Part shown: positions 13,634 to 25,693 of the stretch, piece by piece
Layout: each line of letters begins with the position of its first letter
Position numbering within the stretch: the first letter of the stretch is position 1
Notes under the pieces: generated by a model
The model's database searches: none
What the model was told of the DNA's origin: nothing
What the model saw: the letters and a program-made list of their open reading frames with translations, nothing else
Translations under genes and position numbers: made by a program
Assembly (NCBI GenBank): GCA_002914845.1
Contig: JXTC01000589.1
Coordinates: 87,475-151,474 of the forward strand
Direction of reading: 5' to 3'
DNA length: 64,000 nucleotides
Source of the DNA: Trema orientale
Taxonomy: Eukaryota > Streptophyta > Magnoliopsida > Rosales > Cannabaceae

Positions 13634-14158
13634 TGTTAGGAGATCAGCTTTGCAGAAGCGACAACACGCAGCTAAAATACGAGTTGAAAAAATTTAGATA
13701 AAATAAAAAGATAAGGCACACAAAAGATTTAACGTAGTTCACCCCATTTAGGCTACGTCCACGGACAAGGCTGTGAAGAATTTCACTATGAAAAGGAGAT
13801 TATAACTCACTTCTCTCTAAATACAAGGAGAGAACAAAAGAACTTCTCTCTCTTGAAATTGGAGAAAACACTCTCTACATAATTTAGGAGAAAATAAGTA
13901 GGACACTAAGAGGAATTCTTAGGCTTGAATTCTCTCTTAGAAGGAAGAGGAGATATTGAGAATGGGATGGAAAATGAGGATGTGGAGAAGGGTATTTATA
14001 GTTGAACTCCTCTCCCTTATACATCCCTGTTTTTCCTCTTTTTTTTTTTTCTTTCTTTGGTCAATAATGGTGGTACCTTGGTTGGTGCGACACCTTCAAC
14101 AATGGTGGCACCAAAGTGTGCTGCACCAAAGTGTGCCGCTCACAAATGTTGACCAACA
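13634..14158 (-). repeat. 3' LTR of truncated Copia element 1
   Basis: On the minus strand it begins TGTTGGTCAAC and ends CTAACA, the usual TG...CA form. It directly follows a purine-rich tract (complement of 14,159-14,170) that would serve as the polypurine tract. It lies downstream of the element's RNase H region. No matching 5' LTR was found further right. Confidence 0.65.
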
Positions 14159-14394
14159 ATTCTCTCATTTGAAAACTTAATTTTAATCAGGTCTTCACAC
14201 TTGATAAATCTCTGTTTTCTTCGCTTATCAGTTCTTCATGCTGCTTACATTTCTGATAGGCTGTCTGAGGATCTACACAATTAGAACTTGTCAGAATTGA
14301 CTGGTTTGGTAAAAGTGTCTGCTAGGTACTCCTTGGTGTGAATCTTTTTCATATCCACACTTCCATCTTCTACCACTTCTCGAACAAAGTGATA

Positions 14395-17120
14395 TTAAAG
14401 GCCTATGTGCTTTATCCTGGAATGAAAGGCTGGATTCCTTGTAATGTGTAAGGCATTTTGACTATTACAAAACAAAAGAATTGTTTCTTGTTTGTGCCCG
14501 AACTCCTCCAATAATCTTTGAACCCAAATAGCCTCTTTGCAAGCATGTGTAACCACCATGTATTCTACTTCTGTTGTAGATAAAGCCACAACAGTTTGCA
14601 ATTTCAAAACCCAGCTTACAACTCTTTCTGCAAGAGTGAACACATAGTCTGTAATAGATTTTCCTTTGTCAAGATCACCAATAAAATCTAAATCAATATA
14701 TCCTCTGATAGTAAATTTTGATCTTCTGTAACATAATGCAGTCTTTGAGGTTCCTTTGACGTACCTCAGAATCCTCTTCTCAGCATTCCAATGCTCTTTA
14801 CTAGGATTTACCATGTATCGACTAACCACTCTCACTGCTTGTGCAAAGTCTGGTCTTGCACATATCATAGCGAACATTAGGCTTCCCACCACTGATGCAT
14901 ATAGTATTCGAGATATCTCCATCCTTTCTGCTTCATTGCTAGGATATATCTAGGAAGATAACTTGAAGTTAACATGAAGTGGGGTAGAAATTGGCTTACA
15001 ATCTTGTATATTGAAGCGTCACAAGATTTTTTTCAAATAATTCTTCTGAGAAAGCCAAATCTTCCTATTACTTCTGTCTTGGTGAATCTGCATCCCTAGA
15101 ATCTTGTTTGTTGGAAGTCCTTTATATCAAATTTCCTAGCCAACTGTGCCTTCAATTCTTACTCAACCTTTGTTGAGGCCCGCTACTAATATGTCGTCCA
15201 CGTACAACAATAAAATAATGGTCATTATCTTCATCAAACATTCTGAAGTATGTGCAGTGGTCTGAACTGAGTCTGTTGTACCTAAGGCTTATGCTGAAGG
15301 AATCAAATCTCTTATACCAATACTTTGGCACCTGTTTAAGACCGTATAGAGATTTGTTCAACCTATAAACTAAGTTTTCCTTGTCTGTTTCAATAAAACC
15401 TTTTGGTTGGAGCATATAAATCTCTTCTTCAAGTTCTCTATAAAGAAAAATAGTTTTCATATCTAACTGCTCTAGATGTAGGTCAAATATAGCACACATC
15501 GCCAGGATCACTCTGACTGTTGTGAGTCGAATCACACATGAAAATATCTCGTTGAAGTTAATACCTTCTTTCTGAGCATATCCCTTTACTACCAATCTCG
15601 TACGATACCACTCCACTTAATCATTACTATCACACTTGATCTTAGAGACCTATTTGTTTCCAATGGCCTTCCTTCTTTGTGTTAGTAAAATAAGATCTCA
15701 TGTCTTGTCCTTATAAAAGGCTTTAATCTCTTCTTGTATTGCTGTTATCTACAGGGATACATCTGGGCTTTTGGTAGTTTCATGGAAAGTTGTTGACTCT
15801 CCATCCTCTATTAGAATGCAGTATTCAATGTTGCTCTAAATGACATAATCTGAGTGCCACGCCGGTGGTCTTCTCTCACGAGTTGACCGTCGAATTTTAG
15901 AAGCCTCTTCCTTGACTGGTTCTTCTACTTCATGCTGTGGTGCTGCCTCAAAAGAATCCGAATCTTCAGCATTCTTTTCTACCTGAACTGTAGTAGTTTT
16001 CAGATTACTATCGTCTTCCTTCTCTTGCAGTTTATTTTATGCAAATATTACATCTATGCTGATGACAATCTTATAGGCAGTGGGATCCCATAAGCCATAT
16101 CCTTTAACTTTATGAGTATATCCTAAGAATACATATTTTCTATACTTTGAATCCAGTTTTGTGATTTCTTGAACATTGTAAGCGAGAATAATCAACTGAC
16201 TTACCAGTCCACATATCCATCGGTGTCTTCAGATTAATCGCTGTTAGTGGAGACAGATTAATCACATAACAAGTGATTTTGACTGCTTCTGCCCAGAATA
16301 TCTTAAGTAGACCTACAGCTCTCAACATTGCTCTTGTCCTTTCTAACAAGGTTCTGTTCATCTGCTCTGCCACTTCATTTTGTTGAAAAGTGTATGCCAT
16401 CATGAACTACCTCTTGATACCTTCTCGTTGACAAAAGTTATCAAATTTATCGCTTGTATATTCTCCTCCATTGTTTATCCTCAAACACTTGATCTTCTCT
16501 CCAGACTTAAGCTCTACCCACGCTTTGAATATTTGGAAGACAAAAAACACATCCTTCTTCCTCTTGATAAGATACACCCAACATCTCCTGGAGTAATCAT
16601 CAATAAAAGATACAAAGTATCTAGTTCCTCCTAGGGACATCACCGGTGCTTGCCAAATATCAGAGTGAATGAATTCTACAACCTTTTTACTTCTAGAACT
16701 GGATGTGCTGAACTTTAATCTATGTTGCTTGCTTACGACAAAATGCTCACAAAGGGTAGAGATACCTTTGTAAGATCAGGAAGCAATCTTCGTTTAGAAA
16801 GAATCTTCAAGCCTCGTTCTAATATATGGTCGAGCGTATGAGGTCACATCGTCGTTGATTCTTCTCCGGAATTTATTGAAGCAACTGATGCCTCCACTTC
16901 CGTCAGTTTATCTCCTTTAAGCATGTACAAATTTACTGCGATCTTCTCCGCTTTCATTACTACAAGCACCTTTCATGATCTTCATGATCCCATTCTCAAC
17001 ACGAGTTTTGCAACTAAGATTATCTTATTGTCCCAAAGATAATAGATTCTTCTTCAGGCCCTTTACATATTGTACATCTTGAATAGTACGAAGAGTGCCA
17101 TAAGGCATGATCATGTTTCT
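14395..17120 (-). pseudogene. Copia element 1 polyprotein remnant (pre-integrase, integrase, RT, RNase H)
   Basis: The minus strand carries Ty1-copia domains in order: end of protease/pre-integrase (about 17,115-16,650), integrase core (16,643-16,140, with FIDDYSRR), reverse transcriptase (15,616-15,152) and RNase H (14,922-14,395, with VALSTTEVEYM). Many frameshifts and stops break it. For example, the YVDD catalytic motif is present near 15,200 but in a different frame from the preceding palm segment. Gag and the 5' LTR are missing: recognisable Copia sequence stops at about 17,120, where an unrelated repeat begins. The element is therefore 5'-truncated and inactive. With its LTR it spans about 13,634-17,120. 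Confidence 0.85.
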
Positions 17121-17126
17121 TACTGA

Positions 17127-17440
17127 GTCTAAAATTTTTGACTGGTGGTCGAAAGATTTTAACATATAATTCTCAACCACAATTGAACATGTTTCGACCC
17201 TTTATTTTGGCCACGCCCCCTTCATTGGCCTTTTATGATATGGTTGAAACTTTTTTGACTGGGATCAAAATGCAAGGTAATTTCAGAATTCTGAATTTTT
17301 TATCAAATAAAAGTTCTAATTTTGTAAATAATTTATAGTTTTACTTTTTCATCATACACTTTAAAAGATAGTCAAAATTAATAATGTCTCTAATTATAAT
17401 ATATATATATATATATTGTTATATTCTAAGGATTGGCAAC
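17127..17440. repeat. Repeat shared with about 47.1-47.5 kb
   Basis: About 17,288-17,390 ('aaaagttctaattttgtaaa', then 'agtcaaaattaataat') matches 47,370-47,490 in the same order and orientation, and both follow a stretch with degenerate gtcgaa-type motifs. It is an unclassified repeat that appears to interrupt or truncate Copia element 1. Confidence 0.5.
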
Positions 17441-19044
17441 CCAAGAAGGATGGTTGTTGTGAAAATTTGCAAGTACACAAAATCGTAACAAGTAATGATT
17501 TACTAATTACCGAATTTTGCTAATCCTAATTTTATTTGAATTGAATGACAAAAGAAAATTTTAATTAAAGACTAAATAAAATTAAAATAACGAGAATGAA
17601 AAATTGAACAAGAGCAAAAAATAATTGAGATTTAAATCAATGAGAATAAACCTAGGATTTCTAATTTCATCGTAACTAATACACTCTAAATTATTAATCT
17701 CATTAGTCTAAAACTATTCTCCTAGTTGATAATTGAGATTTCCTAATTTATTCACTATCGACTCCCAAGTTCAAGCAAAAATATCCTTAATTACTAATTC
17801 ACTATATTCCTATGTGAATTAAACTAATTAAGAATTCATTAAGATAAAACTCATATAGCGACTAAACAGACCATGTAAATATATTCCTATTTTACATGCA
17901 ATTTATGGTTTTCAATCTAAAGAACTAGACACATAAATCTCCTTTTAATTTCATTATGATTAATAAATTATCTATTTAGTGGCCAATTAAATAGAAGCAT
18001 AAAGAACATAATTGAAAACTCAACTAGGAAAAATAATTCATGACTAAATTAAAAAAAAAATTTAAAGCTTCAAAGTTAGGCTACATCGTAGCCCTAGAAA
18101 AAGAAATCTAGAATATAACTAAACTAAGAAAAACAAAGATATTAAATTTAAACAATCTAAAAAGAAAATAAAATAAAAACTAAAAAATAAAATCAAACTA
18201 GAGAAAATCGTGGTTGATAAAGCTTTTCTCCACTGCTCTCTCTCCCACTGACTTTCTCTCTCTGGTCTACAATGTTTATCTCTCTAGAATGATGTATTTT
18301 TTCTCATCTTCCGTAGTCCTCTTATAGCTTAGGAGAGAGAGTGTCCCAGTCATTCAAAGATTCCTATGCTCAAAGTTGGTTGGTGGAGTGATGTGGTGCT
18401 TTCCCAATTTTTTTTCCTTCTTTTTTTTCTTTTTTTCCACAAAAACTAGTGCTTGCAAAATATTCTAGTGCGGATGGATTTCAATGAGCTCGGCATGTTC
18501 TCTGTGTCTTATTAGTTGAAGAAAAAACTGACTCCGACTTAATGACCGGTTGTACGGGATTCGAAGACACGAGATCAAACACGGCCTGGTGCTCCTACAG
18601 CTGCTGACAAAAGCCGGGCCCCACCTAGTTTCGTCTACCTCATATGCCTGCCTCTACGAGTGCATCTCACATGTGGTCCTGGTTCATTTGGAATGAGATC
18701 AACGGCTGAAAATCGTGCTTGACTCCTCTTTTTCTACTCGTGCAAGTAAGCTTTACTTTGACCCGAGTTTATTTTTTATTTTTAAATTAAATAGAATAAA
18801 AGCAAATGAGATTATCTTTATAAAAAAATTCAAATTAAATTAAATCTAAATCAAATTAACTTTCCTACTTAAATAAAATACCTAAATAAAATAACTAAAA
18901 TAGAGTAAAATTAAATAAAACTAAATCAAAGTGAAATAAAATAAAATAACTTAACTTAATTAAAATCTAAAATAAAATTACTCAAAGACACTTATTTTAA
19001 CTAAGTAAAAGAGCATAAATAACTCTATTTTTATAGAGTTATCA
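17441..19044. repeat. Possible solo LTR or retrotransposon leader
   Basis: No gene. The sequence is strongly biased in base composition, with A-rich 'aaataaaat' tracts at 17,560-18,200 and 18,780-19,030. It ends 'tagagttatca', which on the complement begins TGATAACTCTA like a gypsy LTR start. The opposite border near 17,430 is unclear and no target-site duplication was found. The retrotransposon reading is inference from composition and terminus only. Confidence 0.3.
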
Positions 19045-20290
19045 GGGGTGAATTGGGTTTTAAAAGATTTTTGGAGACTTTTTAAGCTAAAAAACTTGAA
19101 TATGCAAATTTCTAATTTTAATGAGAAATGCAAGTTAAATAGCAATCAAGCAATTACAATTTCAATATATGTGCAAATAGGTAAAAAGAAAGCCTTAGAG
19201 AAATTGCAAACACTATTTTTACGAGCTTTGAAAAATTTGACAATTTACCTACGTCTCTAGCTCTTGTCAACTTGCTTTAATCAATGTTCCACTAATCGGA
19301 TCAAGGTTATGGGCTTGATAGTCCCTTTTACAATCAAAGTGAATTCTTCTACCAAAGACTCACCCAATCTCTTATAATAGTATTGACTTCGGCTCTATGA
19401 TGCCTAGCTCAGATTATTGAGATTCCGGTACCAATACCACCTAAATTGGGTATTTATGACTCTAGTACCAACCTCACTTCGTAAGTGATTTATGATAATA
19501 TAAGTAAAAACTCACTTAAATGATCACCTCTCAAAAGAATAATACAAGATAAGCTTAGGTAATTTGAGAACAATGCACAATTAATACTCTAAGGATGTAG
19601 GCTCAAATGAATTTGAAAGTAGAAGCTTTGTAAAAGAGAGTAATTGTACCTAAAAGCAGGTTGAATATCAATGTAGGTTCAAACAAAAGTGTTAAATACC
19701 ATTAAATTCAACTCTATTTATAGAACTCTCCAAAAACGGTTGTCTTTAGCTGTTATGTACTCTCTGCCTGTCAAAGTGATCAATCAATTTTCAGGAGTGG
19801 TCGACTATTTCTACTAGCCGTTGGAGTCTGACAGTGAATTACAGCTCGAATGGCTAAATGGTCAGACCATTTTAGATTTTAGGACGTGAAACTAATCCTT
19901 GGTTTCCTTGATTCATATTTGGTCAATTTTGAATCCTATTATTTTTCAAATATTTTTTAACATTAAAAATGGACTTTTCGAGGGATTTTTGGCTAAAATG
20001 AACCATTTGGTCACAGTGATGGTATGTATAAGGTGAGTAGTGAGAACCATCAAAAAAGCCACTACAAGTACTACGAAATCATGTGCTTTGGGATCCTTGT
20101 CCTTAACATTAGCTTTGGTTTCTTTTACTTATTTTCTTGCTACCTCCTCTATGTGGGGCCCTGTTGTCTCTTGATTGCTCTTCAACAATTTGAGTCTTTG
20201 CCCTCTGGGCCACAGATACAACATCTATAAGAGATGAGACTGAAAAATTGCCACCCTACTTTTGAAGTCATGTCTCAAACATGATCTAAA
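19045..20290. other. Repeat-like region without a gene
   Basis: It begins 'aggggtgaattgggtttt', a motif I associate with plant repeats. The short open frames at 19,048-19,260 and 20,024-20,230 show no domain. The part near 20,000-20,290 probably continues the gypsy gag remnant in degraded form on the minus strand. Confidence 0.3.
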
Positions 20291-20299
20291 TTGGACTAC

Positions 20300-20763
20300 C
20301 TAAAGTTTAGGATCAGTCCCGCGTGTAAAAGTATATTGAGAGAGTTTGGGAAATCTTACATAGTACTCATCAACAGTCATATTCCCTTGATACAAGGTAT
20401 TGTATTGATTTAGCATTTCCACCACATACTCTTTGTTGGCATAATTCCCATTGAATAATTCTTCAAATTGTTCCCATGTCACGTTCCTTGTGTCTTGGGT
20501 TTGTCTAACAATGTTCCACCACTGATCTATAGCATCTTGGAGTAAGGAAACAGAGAAACTCACTTTATACTCCTCGAGATACCCAATGTGTCAAAGTTCT
20601 TCTGTACTTCCCGCAGTGATCTCATTGCGGCTATGGGGTCATGCTTTCTGTAGAAGTTATGTGGATTCAGCTTGCAAAATTCTCTGAAGCTATTGGCTCG
20701 TCTCGCTTCAGGTGTTTGTTTGAAAAAACAGGGTAACCTTTGTAGCACTTGTTGAATAACCAC
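20300..20763 (-). pseudogene. Ty3-gypsy gag remnant
   Basis: Two minus-strand frames (20,763-20,560 and 20,563-20,300) join across a frameshift into a retrotransposon gag-like segment. Recognisable motifs include REFCKLNPHNF, DAIDQWW, WEQFEELF and VDEYYVRFPKLSQY, typical of the gag capsid domain. Upstream, at 20,971-20,982, is a tRNA-type primer-binding site. Protease, RT and integrase are not seen, so the element is internally deleted. Confidence 0.75.
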
Positions 20764-20970
20764 TACCAGGTCTAAAGCGGGTGGAACCTAAGTTTGTGGC
20801 GGTGGTACCTCGGTGGGATATTCCTTGTTTTCTTTCTTGGAGACATTTTTCTAATCTGTATTTGATATGTCCCCTGTGTTAGTAAAATAATGTTATTGCA
20901 CAACTATTTAAGAAAAGAAAGTAAATCTAATTTAATGGGCGAAACATTCCATATTTTTGAAAATCAAAAA

Positions 20971-20982
20971 CTCTGATACCAA
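20971..20982 (-). other. Gypsy primer-binding site
   Basis: The complement reads TTGGTATCAGAG, which matches the initiator-Met tRNA 3' end. It lies six bases inside an LTR-like end (complement ...CGTGACA at 20,989) and upstream of the gag remnant on the minus strand. Confidence 0.65.
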
Positions 20983-20988
20983 TTTTTC

Positions 20989-22893
20989 TGTCACGATCTG
21001 AGGCCGAGATCAGTGGCAGAATGGTTATTTCACAAATATGAAACACCAAAATTCAATTTTAAAAGTTAAATAAATTTCTAAACATTTTACTGGCCTCTAG
21101 TATTATTTAAACAAAAATAATCCCGTAGTTAATGTATCGCCCTCTAAATGTAGATTACAATAATAGTAATGATTCGAAATTGTGTACCTTGAGGTCATCA
21201 CACATCATCATCGACATAGTCTATATAGACAGTAATCAGTTTCTCAATTAAAACCCTCACAATAAGGTAAAATTCCTATTTATTTTCATACTCATAAGTA
21301 TCATAGGAATTTCTAAAATAAATAACTAGGATTAAACTCTTAGTGCCATCTTCTAAACCTTCTTATCCAAGTCACACTGAATACCACTTAAAAGGGGAAG
21401 AAAGAGGCTGAGCTAATGCTCAGTAAAGAAACGATCACAAGTATTTATAATAAACATTACTTTTATTTCATAAATTCCTGTATGGTTAGCTTTTCTCATT
21501 TCAAATATTTTATAATACCAATTTCCCAAACAGATTCATCAAAAGTTTATATTTATAACCAATATCAAAATTCATTCCAAAACACAGTACATATCATACG
21601 AGTCCACCACAAATGCATTAACTATTATCTAATTCTAGAATACCTATCTATGACATACGTGAGTTTTGTACCATCTACATGATGAACGTGAGTTTTTCCA
21701 ATGCTATAATTGAATACCGTGATTCCGACGGCTACGTAAGACGATATGCAATGTAAATACACCATATGATGCAAATATGTATGTTTTATGAATTAAATCA
21801 AAAAACTAAACTATGCAGTAAATTCCCAATCATTCAAAATCATAGATTTAAACCAAATACATTTTTCGTAATATCTAAGTAACGAAATTCAATTTAGCCA
21901 AATTCAACTCAAATGAACCAATTTAAAAGTAAGCGATTGAATCCCTACCCCAAGTAAATATAATAATCCCCTATTAAAGCTTGTATAAATTTCCGTAAGT
22001 CGTTTGGAAGTCCATTGGATAAATTAGAATCTAATTTAGCTTGCTATTAGAAAATCAATTTTCTAACGGAGTCTCAAATGAGAAAACAGACTTCGCTACT
22101 GAGTTTCTAGCATCCAAAATAGCTAGGTTAGATATATAATTCAATTAATTTAGGTTCCGGATTGAAACCTGACCCCTAGCACGCAAAACGAAACTATTCA
22201 CGAAGCCGCATCTCGAAATTTGTGCTACTTCGAAATATATTGATATTTTATAAACAAACCCTTAGCTAAATGAAAAACTAGCCTAATATAACTAAGGAAT
22301 GGAAGACATGCCAATAAGAAACAAAGGAAAGATTATACAAAATACTTATGAAGAGGGCAACAATCTCTGAACGGAAGCCTCCCAGATCGCAAGTGTCCCA
22401 ATCTTTTTCTCTTTTTAAGCGTTCTAGGGTTCTAGGCAATTTTTCTCTTTAATTCTCATACTTAGGTCTCTCCAAATCTGACCTAGAATGCCTTATATAG
22501 GCCATAACTCGTCAATAGCATAATTGCAATTAATTGGATGAGTTAGAGACCTAGAAAGACTTAAATACCTAAAAAACACGAATGTATGGACTTCTGATGC
22601 TGCGGTTCTCGAGGCTCAGTGCAGGGGCACTGAGTTTCTAGAGTATCTGTGTTTTCACACCAGTGCCATAGCACTCAGGGTCTAACGCTGCGATGCTGGA
22701 CCCTTTTCAGCCCGACTTTTGTTCTCTTCGAGATTTATGTCCCGTTTTCAACCTATTTTCGTTCCTTTATCTCTTTTTTCATCAAAAATACCTAAAAACA
22801 TAGAAAAAGCTAAAGTTAGACTAAAAATATAAGTGAACTAAGAAAAATGACATAAATAAATAACTAAAATCAATAGAAAAACGACACCTATCA
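20989..22893 (-). repeat. Gypsy-type 5' LTR or LTR complex
   Basis: The LTR 3' end (complement ...TGACA) abuts the primer-binding site at 20,971. The far limit is uncertain. The complement begins TGATAGGTGTCG at 22,893, and a minus-strand TATA-like CTATATAAGG lies near 22,500. The part at 21.8-22.3 kb is related to 3.9-4.4 kb. One long LTR or two adjacent elements are both possible. Confidence 0.45.
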
Positions 22894-24311
22894 ATTAGTA
22901 ATCTTGTCTTTCAAAAGCGGAATTTAAGAGAGTGAAAAACATATTTATTTTTATTAATGCATTTCTTGTTGTGGCAAGTACTCCTACATCAGTCTAACTA
23001 ATTTAGGCTTGTTTATAATGGTACTTGGACCTAGATAGGAGTAATTTGAACCAAAATGAATTTTTAATGATTTTTTTAGGATGAATTTTAACTTTTAATT
23101 ACATTTTAATTGATTATAATTTCTTCTAAGAATTTAGAAAGAAAAAATTTCGGAATATAGTAGAGCAAATATTATATAATTTTCATGGATTGATTGATTT
23201 TAAATTAGTTAGATTTATCGAAAGTGTGTTTATAAATCACTTGAAACTGAATTACACATCTGACGAAAAACATTGTCATGAGATGCAAGTCATTATAACT
23301 TGTTGTAGTCAGCATTGGTTATAAAAAAACTTAACCATATATTAAAACAATTAAGTTTAAGTGTCTCTGATCAACATAGATAGTTGTTAATATAGCCAAC
23401 ATATTAAATGATAATTATATACAACATATCAAGAAAGAGTAGTAATATAAATATTCATTATAGTGACAATCTAAAAGATGTTATCAATCGGTTACAGATA
23501 TTATGTATGTTAAATTGTATCATTGAGATGCGTCGATTGATCAATGATATTTCATGATTAGCTATTAGTTATTTAAACAATTATGGATATTGACATGATA
23601 GGAAGGCAAATATGTATTGTCCTGCACTTGTTTGCCCTTTACTAAGGTTTTGTCCCACTAAATTGTCTTAACAAGTTTTTTCATAAGAGAGTTTAACTTT
23701 GATGAATATTCTACATCCGTGTTAGTGCATGGTAACACTACAAGTACTGTCACTTAGCGAGCTCTTTTCTTTGATGGAGAGTCTTGGAACAAATGTTTTT
23801 ATAATTAAGTAGCCACTTTTAGAGTTCCTTATAGTAATCACTATACTGATAAATATACTCCTTTAAGTATTGAAGCTATTTTCTCGTAAAGATATTTAAG
23901 TTGACATAATGCATGTTTCTTAATATATAGCATTCGCGCGTGTCTTGATTAGTAAATAAAAAATAGGATCAAACATAATCCATATGAATGTCGACAAAAA
24001 ATAAATAAATATATAGAGAAAGAAAAAACATAATTAATTTGCAAAGTGGCGTAAGCAAGTAGATGAAAAAGAAAAGGGAAAAAACAACAACAACAACAAC
24101 AAACATGTTCTAATAAATAAAATGACATTGACAAATATGTATGTATTTTAAGAACATATAAATAATTAAATATGTGGTTGGTAACGTAGTAATAGGTATT
24201 TATTAGTCACAAAAACCAGCACCTCCATTTCTGGTGGAAAGCTAGCTAGGTTGATTTTTGAAGACGTACATGTCACTTAATGGGCGGTTGCAACCACATC
24301 ATGTTTGCATT

Positions 24312-24354
<43 letters not shown>

Positions 24355-24919
24355 GTCTTATTTTTGTCTCTTTTTCGGCGGTAGTAGTTGCGAAATCAGT
24401 GCATACATAATGATTTTCTTCAATTCAATTTAATTAGTTTTAAATTTAGAAGGACACCGAGTATAAATTTCTATCAATAATTGGATAATTTAGAAGAGAA
24501 AAAAAAAACATATTTACTTTGAAGTGTTAAATTTTTTGTATCATTTTGTCAATATATATACTACTAATCTGTATATAATATACTTGTTTTTTTTATATAA
24601 TTTGATTATGTGCTGTTTATATAACAAAATTATGTCAATTTGCCTTGTATATATATATATATATATATCATAGACAGATGAGAAGTATTCTGATTCATAT
24701 TATGAGAAATATCTTAAGTTTAGAACAGCCAACTTTTTCACGGTTTTTTCTTTCGGGAAAAAAAAAGGACAAAATCTCTGACAGAAGCATTCGGTTTCTG
24801 ACATTTTTTTGAGTTTCACTTAGACCCCTTTCAACATAGTCTCCTATAGCTAGAAACTCTTATATACTATCAGGAGTTTACCTTTCCAGAGTGATATAAT
24901 TATATATGTGTATATATAT
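22894..24919. other. Intergenic region with a (CT)20 microsatellite
   Basis: AT-rich and without a supported gene. An uninterrupted CT repeat occupies 24,313-24,352, and (CAA)n lies at about 24,084-24,102. (TA)n tracts lie near 24,648-24,668. Confidence 0.45.
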
Positions 24920-25155
24920 AGGTTGCCAATTCAATAGGTATTTTTTGTTTTACTCATGTGTAGATATTTTTTTTTAGTCATTGGATCACCATTAGATGGT
25001 GATCCAACGGTTATAATCAAATATATAAAAAGACGTGCATCATTAATACTATTTCTCTCTCTTATTTTTTATAATAAAAAAATGTATAAAAAATTTTTTG
25101 ATTGACCTAATTGATACCTATATATAGATTAAAAAAAAAAAAATACCTACTGAAT
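24920..25155. mobile_element. MITE of the (TA)n-flanked family, copy 2
   Basis: Left end 'ttgccaattcaataggtatt'; the right complement contains 'ttcagtaggtatttttttt'. Both sides abut TA repeats. The centre holds a perfect inverted repeat, ggatcaccat-tag-atggtgatcc (about 24,985-25,007), which recurs in altered form in the 48.8 kb copy. No coding capacity. Confidence 0.7.
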
Positions 25156-25693
25156 ATATATATATAAGTATATGAATCGATGAATCATATTAGCACACAA
25201 GTAATATGCAAGTTGGGCCGAACTAATTGACCATAAAAATCTCACAATTTAACAACATTCACCAAGTACAGATATAGAGTTACAAGAATATTAATACCTC
25301 GAGTTGTCTCTGTTCTTCTTCTTTCTATTTTTTGTCTTGTTTTATTTTATTTTTTCCTAATGAGGAAAGAGAAAACTAATTAAGTTGGATAATAACCAAC
25401 CCATGTCTAGTCTCATTAAAAGATTCACAAATAAAGCTAAGATTTTTGTATGCCACACAAACTACCTATATGGCCAACCTGAGTAGTAGTAGTAGTAGTA
25501 CCATAAGAAATTAAAACGTTCCAACTACTTCCTAACTCAAAAAGTGTGTCAAGGCAAAGCTAGCTTTCATTTATTTTAAACTTAAGTACTCGTATTCAGG
25601 ATTATATTCATAAATGTGTGTGTGTATATATATATGTGTACACCTCTATATGTGGCCTTCATCCAAATGCTGAGAAAAGGGGAACAAATAAAC